64,000 bases of DNA. Origin: Scortum barcoo (lineage: Eukaryota > Chordata > Actinopteri > Centrarchiformes > Terapontidae). Of the stretch, positions 1-12,983 are shown piece after piece; position 1 is the stretch's first letter, and each line of letters starts with the position of its first letter. The stretch lies in the NCBI GenBank assembly GCA_023238725.1, contig CM041531.1, positions 6,534,354 to 6,598,353 of the forward strand, read 5' to 3'. Made by a program: the position numbers and the translations under genes. Under the pieces are notes generated by a model, which had not been told where the DNA came from, searched no databases, and saw only the letters and a list, made by a program, of their open reading frames with translations.

Positions 1-1760
1 CTCCCCACCCTGCACTGTAAACAGTGTTGGCAGAGTACTGCTTCCCCCTTCTGAGGCGCCGGACGGTTTGCCAGAATCTCTTCGAGGCCGACCTGATAGT
101 CCTCCTCCATGGCCTCACCGAACTCCTCCCAGACCCGAGTTTTTGCCTCCAGGACCGTCCGGGCTGCTTTGGCTTGCTTGGCCTGCCGGTACCTGTCCAT
201 GTCAACTGCGTCAGGAGTCCCACAGGCCAACATGGTCCGATAGGACTCCTTCTTCAACCAGCCTGACGGCATCCCTTACTTCCGGTGTCCACCACCGGGT
301 TCGGGGTTGCCGCCACGACAGGCACCAGAGACCTTGCGTCCACAACTTCGAACCTGCCAGCGTCGACAATGGAGGCAGAGAACATGGTCCACTCGGACTC
401 AATGTCCCCAGCCTCAGCCTCCTCGGAATCTGTGAGAAGCTCTTCCGGAGGTGGGAGTTGAAGACCTCCCTGACAGAGGGCTCGGCCAGACGTTCCCAAC
501 AGACCCTCACAATACGTTTGGGTCTGCCAGGTCTGTCCAACTTCCTCCCTGCCAGCGGATCCAACTCACCACCAGGTGGTGATCGGTTGACAACTCAGCC
601 CCTCTCTTTACCCGAGTGTCCAAGACATACGGCCGGAGATCAGATGAAACGACAACAAAGTCGATCATCGACCTCCGGCCTAAAGGGGTGTCCTGGTGCC
701 ACGTGCACTGATGGACACCCTTATGCTCGGGAACATGGTGTTCGTTATGGACAAACCTGTGACTAGCACAGAAGTCCAATAACAGAACACCGCTCGGGTT
801 CAGATCGGGGAGGCCGTTCCTCCCGATCACGCCCCTCCAGGTATCACTGTTGTTGCCCACGTGAGCGTTGAAGTCCCCCAGTAGTAGAACAATGGAGTCC
901 CCAGTCGGAGCACTATCAAGTACCCCTCCCAGGGACTCCAAGAAGGCCGGGTGGTACTCTGTACTGCTGTTCGGCCCGTAGAGGCACAAACAACAGCAAG
1001 TGACCTATCCCCAACCCGAAGGCGCAGGCAGGGAAGCGACCCTCTCGTTCACCGGAGTGAACTCCAACACATGGCGGCTGAGCTGGGGAGCTATAAGCAA
1101 GCCCACACCAGCCTCGCCGCCGCTCACCCTGGGCAACTCCAGAGTAGTGGAGGGTCCAGCCCCTCTCAAGGAGCTGGGTTCCAGAGCCCAAGCTATGCGT
1201 GGAGGTGAGCCCGACTATCTCTAGCCGGTACCTCTCAACCTCCCGCACGAGCTCAGGCTCCTTCCCCCCAGCGAGGTGACATTCCATGTCCCTATTGCCA
1301 GAGTTTTGGTCCAGGGATTGGGTCGTCCGAGGCCCCCTGCCACGACTGCTACCCAAACCACATTGCACCGGCCCCTCATGGACCTTCCTGCTGTGGGTGG
1401 TGAGCCTACTGGAAGGCGGGCCCACGTCGCCATTTCGGGCTGAGCCCTGGCCGGGTCCCGTGGGCAAAGACTGCCCGGCCACCAGGCGCCTCGCCTGCGA
1501 GCCCCAACCCCAGGCCTGGCTCCAGGGTGGGGCCCCGGTAACGCACGCCAATCCGGGCGGACAATGTAACGGTCCTTGATGTTCTTCTGTTCATGATGGG
1601 CTTGTGAACCGCTCTTAGTCTGGCCCGTCACCTAGGACCTGTTTGCCATGCCATGGAGACCCTACCAGGGGCGTAATGCCCCCGACAACATAGCTCCTAG
1701 GATCATTCGGGCACACAAACCCCTCCACCACAGTAAGGTGGCGGTTCAAGGAGGGGTATT
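1..1760 (-). mobile_element. APE-type LINE, 5' part, decayed, running off the left edge
   Basis: This is a non-LTR retrotransposon read on the minus strand. A GC-rich 5' leader lies near 1230-1760. It is followed by an apurinic-endonuclease domain: GTWNVTSL near 1290, GDFNAHVG near 865 and a STDHHLVV motif near 580. Beyond these come the linker ([19 protein letters not shown]) and, at the left edge, residues resembling YSANTVYSAG, where the reverse transcriptase begins in related fish elements. The endonuclease frame is split by at least one frameshift near 985-1000 and by others downstream, so this copy is dead. The 5' boundary near 1760 is set by the drop from GC-rich to AT-rich sequence. 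The general family is common in fish. I cannot name the clade with certainty; it is CR1/L2/Rex/RTE-like. Confidence 0.85.
507..989 (-). pseudogene. LINE endonuclease domain fragment
   Basis: This is the longest open piece of the LINE, about 160 codons. It covers the middle and end of the endonuclease. The GDFNAHVG motif carries the catalytic Asp/Asn. A serine/threonine-Asp-His motif (STDHHLVV) follows, typical of the C-terminal end of exonuclease-endonuclease-phosphatase folds. The piece begins at the CLYGPNSS motif; the preceding part of the domain is in another frame (916-1551), so a frameshift separates them. No full ORF survives. Confidence 0.8.
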
Positions 1761-3754
1761 CTTTAATAATATGAAATGAATATATACATATATTTTCTAT
1801 ATCATATATTGTTGCTAAGCAGTTTAAAGATATGAAATGACTGAATTTATACAAAAACACAACACATTGATTACTTCAAATGCATTACCAGTTTCATTAA
1901 ACATAAAACTAAATAAAATTTCATTCTGGATTAATAAAGTTGTTCGTGTTCGTATTCGTAAAACTTAAAGAGCAACCCACCCGTTCCCCATGAAAACACC
2001 TCCTTCACAAATTCAAAAAGTTCATTCAAACCAGCATCTTGATCGACAAACAACAAGCTTACATACTGTAATAGTAGTGAGAAGTATGGCCTGAGCCCAG
2101 CTGAGCTCAGCTTTGTCTCCTTCAGTTTCCAACTTTCATACCTTTGTCTTAAAATAAATCAGTTTTCAAACAATGTCTCATACTGAACAAAAAAATGTGA
2201 GCTCCTTCTCTTTGGCCTTTTGACTTATTAGCAGGGGGTCAGTTTTATTGCTTAATTACAATAATATCTGAGCATGGAATCTGTGTTAAATTGAAGTGTG
2301 GTTTGTACTAATTAACATTTGCTGTATCTCCCAGTAACCATGTGGTGTCAACCCGGACTGAAATCTTATGTCTTATCTTGTGTCCCTCAGCTCCAACCGA
2401 CGCTGCCTGAAGTAATTTGTCCCTTGATTTGTCACTGGAATCTATCAGACATCACACTGCTGCCTCTGGAGTCATAAAGGGCTTCATACATCTGCTCACA
2501 CCTGTATGCAAACTTGGTGCAGTCATCATTTAAGGATTACAGCTTTAGGGTCTGCTTAAGTTGGCTGACATAGTTCGGTTTAGGTTAGAAAAATACTGTA
2601 GTGGTGAAAGAAATATCACTGTCATGCTTAAAAGGAAGCAGAGCTTTTGGTAGCGCTTCCGATATTCTACATGGACAGCTGGAGCACAAAGTGAAGCAGC
2701 CCAGCAACTGATGGAGCCAACCCAGACTTAAAAAAAACTATTGTCACGGCTTTATTTATTTATTTATACTTTATTAATTAATTAATCCTTCAACTGCGAA
2801 ATTCAATTCAGTATTTTATTTCCCCAAAAACGAAGGCTCAGGACAGTGTGTATGCAATTTCAGCTTCTGTTTTTTTAATATTGTATTTTAATTCTGATCC
2901 TTCGACTGAACGCATTCATTTCTATAACTTTAAAAAATAGACAGTTTTGACATTTTCCTGCATAAAAGACAACCTCATTAGAGCCAGAAAAACATGCTGC
3001 AGGGGATCAGTCACCAATCAAGTGTGACTGTCTCCTCCTCACAACATTCAAACATTTGAATATCTGCTGCTTTAGCCCACTGAGACAGTGGGTGCCATCA
3101 AAACCCTGTGAAAACTGATTTTCCACAAATGATTACTCACGTACCCTCCTGATCCAATCTAATAATTGCATCTGAAAATGAGCCTGAGCCAACACCTGCG
3201 GCTGCGACACCTCCATTCATTTTAAATTAGCAAAATTAATTTCTTTTGCACATCGTGCTATTTCTACGGCGTCCCTACAGCTCGTGGACAAAAAAAAAGA
3301 GAGTTGAACTAGTTGAGGGATCTGTTTGCATCCTTGTTAACAGACAACATGCATGTGTCCCGGATATCAGGCATATTAGCAAGGTTCCTTTCAGACAATC
3401 AAGGCCTTCTTTAAAAAAGATTATTCATGCTCATGTCACATGCATCCCACAGCTCTTGGAGGCCAGTGAGAGGACACATAGCGGCAGTGAATCAGGCAGC
3501 AATAGATCATTACTGGGGAGCAGGCTTTTCCTTGCCTTGGGGCCCATAGCAAACTCATGACATTCTGATTCATCAGTAAGAGTCCCGCTAATGCAGCACA
3601 GACCGAACGGAGACCCTCATAATGCTTCCATAAAATCTGCATATAAATCACTGATTTGTTTTTCAATGCCGGGGGATTTGGTTCAGGAAATCTCCAACAT
3701 GGATAAGAACAAACACTTTTCAGGGCTTATTGATATTTTAGATGAATGGCAATG
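1761..3754. other. AT-rich noncoding DNA
   Basis: No exon-like or recognisable repeat sequence stands out. A stretch of TTTA/TTAA repeats lies near 2750-2790. The short open frames here have no family resemblance. Confidence 0.5.
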
Positions 3755-4012
3755 ACTCATGTTGGTCGGTCCAGCATTTTGGTCCAAAGTGACGTATGTC
3801 AATAACCATTTGATGGATTGCCACGACATTTTGTAGATATTAATGATCCCCTGACTTTTCCTCTTGAGCCTTCGGTTTATTACTTTGCTTAGTGTTAATT
3901 AGGATGTTACATTAGCGCGTTATCATTGTCATTGTGAGGATTTTAGTATGCTAACATTGGCTGTGAAGTGAATGCATCTCTAAGAGAAGTTGTTTAGCTC
4001 GGCACAGCGAGA
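3755..4012 (+). repeat. dispersed teleost repeat, copy 1
   Basis: The phrases GTTGGTCGGTCCA, TTTGATGGATTGCCA, GATCCCCTGACTTTTCCTCT and CATTGTCATTGTGAGGAT occur in the order expected for a very abundant fish intronic repeat. That repeat describes itself by ATGGATTGCCATGAAATTTTGT and by GCTAACATTAGC-like tails. This copy is degraded and internally deleted. Other pieces of the same family appear at about 15301, 47050 and 60490. Confidence 0.6.
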
Positions 4013-6004
4013 GTGATGAAACCATCACAACTCCTGTTATGCAAGTAAAGACTTTAATGTTGCACAATCAGTCCTTACTGTGTCTCCTTTCTGCTCAACA
4101 CTACATGGATTCAAGTTGGGCACTGTCATGGCTAACAGGCTTGTGTGTGATTAATGTCCGCTCCAATGTTTGCTGCTCTCCCTTACCAATTCTGACCTCC
4201 GTTTGTGTTTTCAGATCTACCGCCTGCAGTATCATCATGCCTTCCATCGCCAGTCTTGTATTTTAAAGGATTTGCTCAGAACTTGCTCCTCTTTTACATA
4301 ATTCATAATTTTTTTTTTAGTTTCCCTATTTTTTCACACATTAACAGGTACAAAAGCAAGGTTTTATTATCTCAAATGTGTTAATTTGCATAGTGAGGCA
4401 ACTCACATAAACAACAGGTTTTCTGCCTTAAAGCAACAGAAATGCAGAAACAAAAAGGTTTTTATAAGTGATGTATAATGATGTTACAGAAGACTAATGT
4501 TTAAATGTGTCATGACGCAGGAGGAGCTAATGAGATGTTAAGATTCAGTTGGTATGATCATAATAACATAGAAAAACAGGCTGTACAGTTCATAATTACC
4601 AGTGTTAGACTTTAATAATAATTTGCCATGCAAGGGGAGATACCACAAGCTTTCTGCTTTGAAATGTGTGCTGTAGGACCATTTTGTTGCTATAAATTGA
4701 AATCCTGTGAGTTTCAATAGACAGTAGCAATAACACTTAGCTTATGAAATGCTTTCAAATGAACCTTGCAAAATGCCATAATAACTACATTTTTTAAGTG
4801 TCAGTTACATCAAAAAATCAAAATGAAGACTTAAAAAAATTAGAATTTTTATGAATCCAGATAAACTGTGCACAGGCACTTATCATTTAATGTGTTTTCT
4901 CTGAGCATCAATCCAAATTTGCAGTTTGAAATTACACACGAGAAGCCTGCTTTTTAAAACAAAATCATTCGAATGAGTTTGGTACAATTTTCTTACCTAT
5001 GCCAGATTGGAGGCATCATCGTTTGCAGTGACTATAAAGACTGAAGCCTGCTTTGACAAACTGTTAGCAAGTATTTCTTAGACTATAAACTCAGCATATG
5101 CACTTAAGGTTGCATAGTCTGCCTTTAAAACAGCAGAATTTGTTTGATTTTCTCACTTACGCCTACCTTCCTTTACCTCACTTTTGTTCAGGCTCACTCC
5201 CTTTTTCCAATTTCATCTCTTTTTCTCACTCTGTTTCTAGTCTGCCGCCCACCCCTCCCTCTCTGCCTGTACTCTCTTTCCCACTGTCAGTGTGTGACAG
5301 ATCGATGCTGTATCCTTTCGGCTTCCCTTTGCAACTGTATTCTCCTGGTAATTGAGCTCAGCTGGTCTCCCAGGGGGCCACTGATTTTCGCAGGCGCTTC
5401 TAGGAGCTCACTCCCCCCCTCCCACCACCATCCTCGCCATCTACATCATCACTCTGCTCCATCCAGCACTCTTTTTCAGCCATCTTTTCCCCTTTGGCTG
5501 CAGCCACCTGTAAAAACCTGTGGCCAGTCACACCCAAACATATTTCCCCATTTACAAAATCCAAACTTTGGGATTTCAGATAATAAGGGAAAGTGTAGAA
5601 ATTGACTGTCAGTCTATCTGTCAATTTGCTAAGGTGCTGTGGTGATGCGGTAACACACAAATGAGCATCACACTGGAGCTAGATGGGAATTTATAGTGAC
5701 CCTGGCTGCCAGATCCATACTATCCACCATGACATCAACGTTGCAGGTAGAAATGTCATTTCATTTTAATGTCTAGTTTGTTATTAGACCTCGCCAAGCA
5801 TCTCTCGGGTAGTGTCACACTTGTTCAGCCATCTCACTCTGCTCATATTGATTAGCCTTTGATACTGGAATTGGCTGTTATTGGATACAGTGACTACCGA
5901 GAGTCTTTCAAGGAGTTGTATAGATTTGTGCAGGGAAGGTAAAGGATGAATTAGAATTTACACATGGACTAAACCCATGAACTCAGTATATTGATGATGA
6001 TGAT
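4013..6004. other. noncoding DNA, no feature resolved
   Basis: AT-rich sequence. A pyrimidine-rich block lies near 5160-5480 and gives spurious frames rich in Ser, Leu and Pro. There is no splice-bounded conserved coding sequence. Confidence 0.5.
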
Positions 6005-6245
6005 GTTGTTCTCTGTACATGTGGCATCTATTGCATGTCTGTCCGTCCTCAGGGAGAGGAGATCCCTCATCTGTGGCTCTTCCTCAGGTTTCTTCTTTTT
6101 CCCATAAAGGGTTTTTTGAAGTTTTTCCTGACCCAGTTCGAGGGTCTAAGGACAGAGGGTGTCACAACTGTACAGATTATAAAGCCCTCCGAGGCAAACG
6201 ATGTTTGTGATTTTTGGCTTTAAATAAATAAATTTGATTTTTGAA
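6005..6245 (+). repeat. abundant teleost interspersed repeat (3' tail type)
   Basis: The order of phrases matches a repeat seen very often in fish genomes: CTGTACATGTGGCATCTATTGC, CTGTCCGTCCTCAGGGAGAG, CCTCAGGTTTCTTC, AAAGGGTTTTTTGAAGTTTTTCC, GAGGGTCTAAGGACAGAGG and a TGTGATTTTTGGCTTTAAATAAATAAA tail. The terminal AATAAATAAATTTGATTT resembles the oligo-A/TTGA tail of retroposons. Its precise class is not certain from memory. It is noncoding; two overlapping 60-codon frames in it are incidental. Confidence 0.75.
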
Positions 6246-7196
6246 TTCAAAACCAGGCACATTCAGCCTTGTCAGTGTGACAGAAGCATGACAATGGATT
6301 GTATTGGAGTGAGTGCAACTACAGAGGCAAGATGTTGCTGTTACACAATTTGTACAAAGCCACAGTATGCGATAGTAAAAGAGAGAGACAGTGCATGTGC
6401 AAGATGGCATCGTAAACTATGAGAGCAGATATATTGAACAATATTGAACTTATTTTTTACAACAATTACTTGTCTGTAATTCTGCCTATATTAATTCAAT
6501 TTAAAATGACAGTGTACAAGGATAAAAACCCTTGCTATTCAAGAACAATTGGTTTTGCTGAATTAAAAAAAGATTATATGAATAAATGAATAATCACAGG
6601 GCTTCCAAAATGTTTTTCTCTGATCTCACAGAGGACACAAGCTTCAAAAAGGGGAAAGAGAAAATACCTTTTTGTTATTCCATTACTTGCCTTGTTGCAT
6701 AAAGCATCCATGTTGCAGTGGACACCTTTATGAGTGTTGAGTGTGCCAAGGATGGAGCATAAAACTGAGGGAGGGAAATATGGAAATTGATGGTGGATTG
6801 ATTTGTTATCACCAGAGGCTTCCAATTATCTTTTGATTGCACATGCTAAAGTGTGTGTAGGAAAGCTAGGTTGTGATTTGAATACCTTAGTGAATGCTTC
6901 AATGACTGTGGAGGAAATATCCTACATATATTAATATTTAACTTTTATTTGTTTGTCTGGGATGCTTTGACTGTTCACACCCTCCCCTCAAAAGTTTAAA
7001 TTAGTTAATTAGTGATAGCATACAGGAGAAAGAAATAGTCACGTCATCTCACTTTGCTCATTCCACATTTTTGTACTGACGAGTTTAATGAGATCAGAGG
7101 ATGCTACTTCTTTAAGTCTGAAAAACAAAAAGGAAAACAACGCAAATGACAGGAGTTAGAAGTTACACACAAATAATTTGTAATCACAGTCACTAA
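6246..7196. other. noncoding DNA, no feature resolved
   Basis: AT-rich, without convincing exons. Nothing beyond short homopolymers was seen. Confidence 0.45.
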
Positions 7197-7341
7197 TGGC
7201 CCTTTTCCACTAGTACCTACTCGGCTCGGCTTGCCTTGACTCGACTCGACTCAGTTTCAGTTTTCCGTTTTCCATTACAACAGAGTACCACCTCAGCGTG
7301 GGTGGGGTCAAATCCATAGCAACGCATGACCGAAACTCCAG

Positions 7342-7349
7342 TGACGTCA
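7342..7349. promoter_or_regulatory. perfect CRE palindrome TGACGTCA in the MITE
   Basis: The octamer TGACGTCA is the full consensus site for CREB/ATF bZIP proteins. It lies inside the inverted-repeat element. The motif is directly seen; binding is inference. Confidence 0.4.
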
Positions 7350-7536
7350 TTTGTTATGCGACACAAAGACGAAACAACTATGGAGGCCACCAGACAAAGA
7401 AATGTCTGCACCTCGTTGTTGCTCCATCGGGGTTGATTTCTGTGCAGCGATCTCTGATTGTGTTCGTTGTTGTTATTGTGTTTTAAAAATGGCGCGGTTG
7501 ACTCTTATGAATGAGTTGCTCTCCTGACTCATCTAG

Positions 7537-7557
7537 TGACGTCAGGCCCTGGCCAAT
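7537..7557 (+). promoter_or_regulatory. second CRE palindrome plus CCAAT box in the MITE
   Basis: A second TGACGTCA at 7537-7544 is followed by GGCCAATCAG, a good NF-Y type CCAAT site, at about 7551-7560. A third, near-consensus GACGTCA lies at 7581-7587. The cluster looks promoter-like, but nothing shows that transcription starts here. Confidence 0.35.
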
Positions 7558-7739
7558 CAGTGGCCTGCCTGCCGTCTGCCGACGTCACATTTTCGGCTCT
7601 TGACTCAGCTCGCTTGGAACCCCGGCCGAGTAGGTACTAGAAAAGTACCTGGGACCAGGTACTAACACGTAATGAAAATGCGTAAAAACTGAGTCGAGTC
7701 GAGTCGAAAGCCTGAGCAGGTACTAGTGGAAAAGGGCCA

Positions 7740-8849
7740 CTAGTGTCAGGTCACCTGGCTTACATACAGAAGATATTTGACATTAAATAAAATGCCCCAC
7801 CAATTTTCATCGTACTTTACCGTGTGCAGTCTTATGTGAGGTCAAAACATGTTTGTCACTGGTAAAAACTAAATCATTCGTTCAAGATATTCAGATATGT
7901 TCAGATATTCTGTCTGTGGACCTGAACTCCCACAAGTAGGAGCAGAGAGGTCACAAGAGTTTAATTTGTCAATAAGCAGAACTAAGTCGGGCAGTGGATA
8001 GGTCAACAGGGAGCCAAACAATATCAAAAGGGATCAGGCAGCCAGTCAGAGTAAAAAAAAAAAAAGAAGAAGAAACTACAAGAGGTCAAAATCACTTACA
8101 GAGGAATTCACCAAAGGAGTAGATGCAAAGGGACAGACTAACAGCAACTAAGATTACAGGGCAGGTATATGGGCTACTGTGGGAATAATGGAGTAATGAG
8201 GGGCAGGTCTGACAGAGATGGGACCCCTATGTAGATAACTGGTTAGCAAGAGAGGAATAACAAGGTCTGAAATGACAGCAAATATTAGCAGACAGATGAA
8301 CAAGATCATTTACACAAATGACTCAACACAACAAATGATAGGTGAGATAAAACGGTGGTAATACTAAATGGATGTAAACATTTTCAGTGAAAACAACTTT
8401 TGCAGGGTTTGGCCAGAAAACAACTTTTTTGGAAGGTAGTAAATATTTGTTTGTAGAATAATCTCATGCATGACATCCTGGAGTATGTGGTATGTGACAT
8501 GCTATGCTTGTCATTTCTTACAGTGTTGAGCCCAGTCAATTACAAAATCATGTTTCCATGTTTCCTGTCTTATTTTTAAAACAGAGGGAGCAGGAAGCTG
8601 GGAAAACAGGGATACTGTAGAAAGCTGAGGGGCTTAGTTTATGCAGCTGCTGTTATTAGTATTGATAGTTTAGTCAGGACAAATTAATGGCACCTGGCAT
8701 TGCTTGTTCCTCATCTACAAGCCAGACCATCCATATTTCATGAGTTTTAATTTGCAACTCACCAAACAAGTTCCTAACACCTGCTTTACTGGTGTGTGTT
8801 AATGTCAGTGTATCTTGAATGTGTTTAACCCTGCATTTTGACCAGTTTC
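7740..8849. other. noncoding DNA, no feature resolved
   Basis: A short A-rich run lies near 8053-8075. No conserved coding sequence is visible. Confidence 0.45.
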
Positions 8850-8925
8850 AGAATCAGAATACTTTATTTATCCCAGGGGGCAATTTGGTTTAGTTCCATT
8901 CAAATGCAATGTGAAAACGAAGCGA
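8850..8925 (+). repeat. short retroposon-tail repeat
   Basis: CAGAATACTTTATTTATCCC followed by a G-run and CAATTTGGTTT resembles the widespread fish repeat whose core reads 'tactttattaatccc..ggggaaatt'. The fragment is short, so the family name is left open. Confidence 0.5.
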
Positions 8926-11900
8926 CGTATTCTTAGCCTACTAATGTACACTTCCTCCAGTAGTGCATTAGGACAAAATGATAATACTTGACCTGAATAA
9001 ACCTTAAGGAATTCAACTTTTTTTTTTCATTTTCATCCTTAGTCATAGCACTAGTCTACTATTATTATTCATTACAACAATACAACCCCTGACGTAATGT
9101 CTCAGTCATGCTCTTGAGTATCCCTTGTAGACAAGAATGGTGCCTGTGAAAAGTTTCTAATTTGTTGCTGCACAGAGGAGTAATGTTTAGCTCGGGTTCC
9201 TGTCAGTAACAAAGGAGTCTTTGCAGTAGTTTCCGCAGGAATGCATCAGAGAACTCCTGCAAGCATAATTCCCTCCATTGTCCTTCTCAGTATGATTCAA
9301 ACACAATGGGTAAACGCTGCTTGGATGAGTTTAAGTAAACTAGGTACTGCTAAAGATACTTCTGCCTCAGTCCTCACACATGACCATTGTTAATTACAAT
9401 GGACCGTGCGTACATAACAACACTAAAAAGACATGGTTTTCCACATCTGCCCACATGCATCAAAACATAAAGGGTTCAAAATGCCTAAAGCAAACTACTT
9501 TGCACAAACTGTGGTCTGAATACGGAATGATGCTCCCCAAACCAACAACCAATTACTTTGAAGCAAACTGAATCTTAGAAAGGTTGCACTCTAGATTAGG
9601 TATCTGCACACGTGTTCACACGTTTATTGGTGTGTACAGACCCTCACAGATTAGAGGCAAATGAAGTAATTCATGGTACATGGACCCTTACAGCTATACT
9701 GACACGTAAAGTAGATTTTATTCCGACAAAGTAGATACATGCTGAAATATTTATTATTTAAATAGTAATTGAAATAGTAAATTGAAAAGTATACTGTCAG
9801 TGATGTAGCAGAGGACCAGTCTATTCCAGTGATTTAGTGTTATTTCCTTCACTGAGAGAATGAATGAAAGGAGAACATGAAGGTCTTTAGGTTCTTTTTT
9901 TAAACCACTGGAAGAAAAAGTTCATGTAAGTATTGTATATCTTATATATCTAATGTAATAACAAATAAGTCATGTCTGACAATGTAGACAGACAATGATG
10001 AAAGTCATCTAATCTTGGAGATTCAAATTAGTTTCTTAAACTAGCGTTGAATGTGATAAAGCTTAAAACAATGAGACATACTCAAAATTTTAACTTCACT
10101 ACTACTTTTAAAGTCACAATTTACTAATTGGTTGTAATTTAGATTGAAAAAGTACATATAATTAGATAGCTGCTAACTCGATAAAAAGAATATGACATCG
10201 GCAAGATTGTTTATTTAATCAAGACTGAGGCCATGAGGGTGTGTGACAGTGAGGCTTCCTCCTAAAGAATAATAGGATAATAAAGAATCACCATATATAT
10301 CAGCAGGACCTTTACATAATCACCTTGTGAACAAGGCTGCAGAAAACTGCTGGTACAGTTTTTAATTTTACTTTTTACTTAATTTATTAATTATTGGGGA
10401 GGTATAGCTATTTCCCAAAAGTTGACAATCTTATTGCTGCTGCAGTTGGAGGCCTCTTACTGTCAGATACTGACGAGCAAATTTCCACAGGTATGATGTG
10501 CAACAGCATCTTGGATGTTTTTTTCAGTCCTCTAAGATGGTGGATTATGGACTTGAGAGCAAAGGTATACTGGACGGACTGGAGGAAGGCAGTGGCAAGG
10601 AGCTGCAATCTGCTGATGGAAGGCAAAATGTAAAGATCCAAAAGGATTACCTCGAACACAATAAAAATATAAGAAATGTTAGAGATGTCAACATCAAAAT
10701 CAGTCTGTACATAATACAGCACAGATGTACATACTTTATATGTGAACAGTGATTCAATATCATATAATAAGTCCTCAATATATGAGTCATTGTTTTGTTT
10801 TGATTCCAACTCTGGTGCTTCCTAGGCTTTCTTCCTAGGTTATTACAATTATTAATCTAGATACTCACCTGACTGATCCTTTGGTTCATTTCAAAGCAAG
10901 TAAACAGATACTCAGCAGTACCAAAATGGTGGAAAAATAAAAGATCAAGGAGAACGACACCTTCAAACCAATCATGGCCAAAACAAGGTACTCCCAGCAG
11001 ACAAGTGTGGGAAATAGCTCACTGAATAAGGAATCAGATGCTTCCACTATGGCCTAAGTCATTCACAAGGTACTGATAATACTGTTTGTAAAACTATGCT
11101 GTGCAAGTGGAAGTCCTAGAAAGAGGATCTGCCTCTTTGTCAGTTTCATAGCATCCCAGAGGAATACTTACGTGTACATTTTCAAAGAAACCTCCAATGT
11201 TGTGTGATCCCAGGTTGTCCCCAGCAATAGAATGCACAGTTCTTTTGTCGAACTCTCCATCAGGTAATAACATGTCATTGCTCTCATGGCAAGTGGATGC
11301 TTTGTGCTTCTGCCATGGCCATAGTAGGTTTACTCCAGTGTATCAAACCTAGAGAGAGCCTCTCTGTCTAGGAAACCTTCTCTGCTGGTTTGACCATCCC
11401 ATGCATTTTGTAAGTTATCCTCCAATTATATATAGGTGTGCACTTGATTGCGGACTGTTCTCTCAGAGACGTGCATTGAAAAAGAGCCTCAGCTGAGTGT
11501 TTTATGGGGACATAATGAGCAAAATATTTTGTCTACTTTATTCTGTCCTAGACAAATAGGCCTTCGTTCAGCATAATTCAGCCATTCCTGAGCACTCTTC
11601 CCTGGGCCATTTTCAGTGTGTGGCTGTTGCACAGAGAAGATCCTCTAGTTTCAGAGCATCAATCACCACTAATGGATGTCTCTGAAACCCCAACGGTTAC
11701 TAACTTCTCATTAGCTTTGAAAAGTAAATGTGACTGGTTAACATCATGTACATGTTTTGACTTCAAATTTCACACGTGTGCACTACCACCATCGTGTCGA
11801 CCTAGGTTAGCCTATCAGGGGTGTCTCGCAATAAGGCAGCTAGCTACTTACAACAGATGATAGCTAAAATGAAACCAGTAACAGAATTAATTGATACATT

Positions 11901-12865
11901 TATAATTAAACCGCTTCAGTTATCAGTAAGGACCATAATTGAGGTTAGCCAATATTAGCAAAACGGTTAAGCACTATATAATAAACTCTTTAAGAGAAAG
12001 ATGTTATTAATAAACTATTATTTCAATTAGTATTCATAGAATAAAAAGATAACCTGCCTATAAGATAGATAAATACAGTCACATTCTATGTGATCTCCTA
12101 ACTTGGCGGCTATAATGTCGTTAACAATACTTCATCACTTCTTGGAAATTGAGCAATTTAGACACATTCAGCCTCAAAAGGTATTGATGGGAGTGCTCTA
12201 TAAATGATCAACTGTACACAAAAAAAAACCGCAGCGCATATGAAAGTGTAAAATTGTGTTACTTAGATGAGAGGGGGTTGCATTAAAGACATAACTGCTT
12301 GTCAGAGTGTCTACAAGGGCTCAGGAGATAGAAATTACTTCTTTAAACCATGTGATGTCAAGAGACATTTAATGCACAAATTTGCAACAGATGCATTTAA
12401 TTTGCTCATGCTTGACTGTCTGGGTTTATGAGATACAGCAGACTGTGGCAAAGTGTCTGCAACTTTACAGCGGGATTATGTTTTTTTCAACAATTGCTGT
12501 AATAACAGCTTGAAGAATCAATCTTTTATTCCAACATAAGAGGTAACCATGCCAAAGAAAAGCAATTAAATTGACAAAATTAAACTGTGTCATAGGCTGT
12601 GTGACAGCTTATCATAAGTCTAAAATGAGTTGGAGCAAAATTTCTAAAAGAAGCTATCTCAACATTGAGAAGATTAAGTTGCATTAGGATGTTAAACACT
12701 TTACTGTGCATTTTTGTTACACTGACAGTGAAGACTATGTTAAATATTTAGCAACTCTGGTCTTGACCTCTTACTAACAGCCTCGGGTCTCTGTGCAGAA
12801 CCAAAGTTCTGGTGGTTTTATACTCAACTATTATGACAACTATTAAATGGTTTAACAATATGATT
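8926..12865. other. gene-desert DNA
   Basis: Several open frames of 60-130 codons occur (for example 10408-10809 minus and 11618-11860 plus). None shows a recognisable domain, a splice-bounded structure or coding-like composition. Some stretches near 10400-10640 and 10900-11350 are less AT-rich than their surroundings and may be old unclassified repeats. Confidence 0.45.
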
Positions 12866-12900
12866 ATTATTATATATAATATAATATATATATATATGTA

Positions 12901-12972
<72 letters not shown>

Positions 12973-12983
12973 ATATATATATA
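12866..12983. repeat. (TA)n microsatellite
   Basis: About 118 bp of almost pure TA with a few G interruptions (TATGTATATATGTGTATATA). It is self-complementary and can extrude as a cruciform or hairpin. A 72-codon frame made of alternating Tyr and Ile on the minus strand is an artefact of it. Confidence 0.95.

Larger units (their letters stand above)
7197..7739. mobile_element. non-autonomous DNA transposon (MITE) with inverted termini
   Basis: The left end TGGCCCTTTTCCACTAGTAC and its following CCTACTC are repeated in inverted order at the right end, with about 25 of 26 positions matching. Both arms continue into CTCGACTCGACTC-type repeats. A second inverted copy of the TAGTACCTACTCGGC block sits inside the right half near 7622-7640. 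No transposase frame fits in 543 bp, so the element is non-autonomous. I could not fix a target-site duplication, so the superfamily (hAT or PIF/Harbinger) stays open. The interior is less AT-rich than its surroundings and carries CRE-like and CCAAT motifs. Confidence 0.85.

Noticed and set aside
5144..5605. 153-codon Ser/Leu/Pro-rich frame
   Set aside because: It comes from a pyrimidine-rich stretch; no domain and no coding context.
10408..10809. 133-codon minus-strand frame
   Set aside because: No recognisable domain, no splice-bounded structure, and a competing open frame on the other strand.
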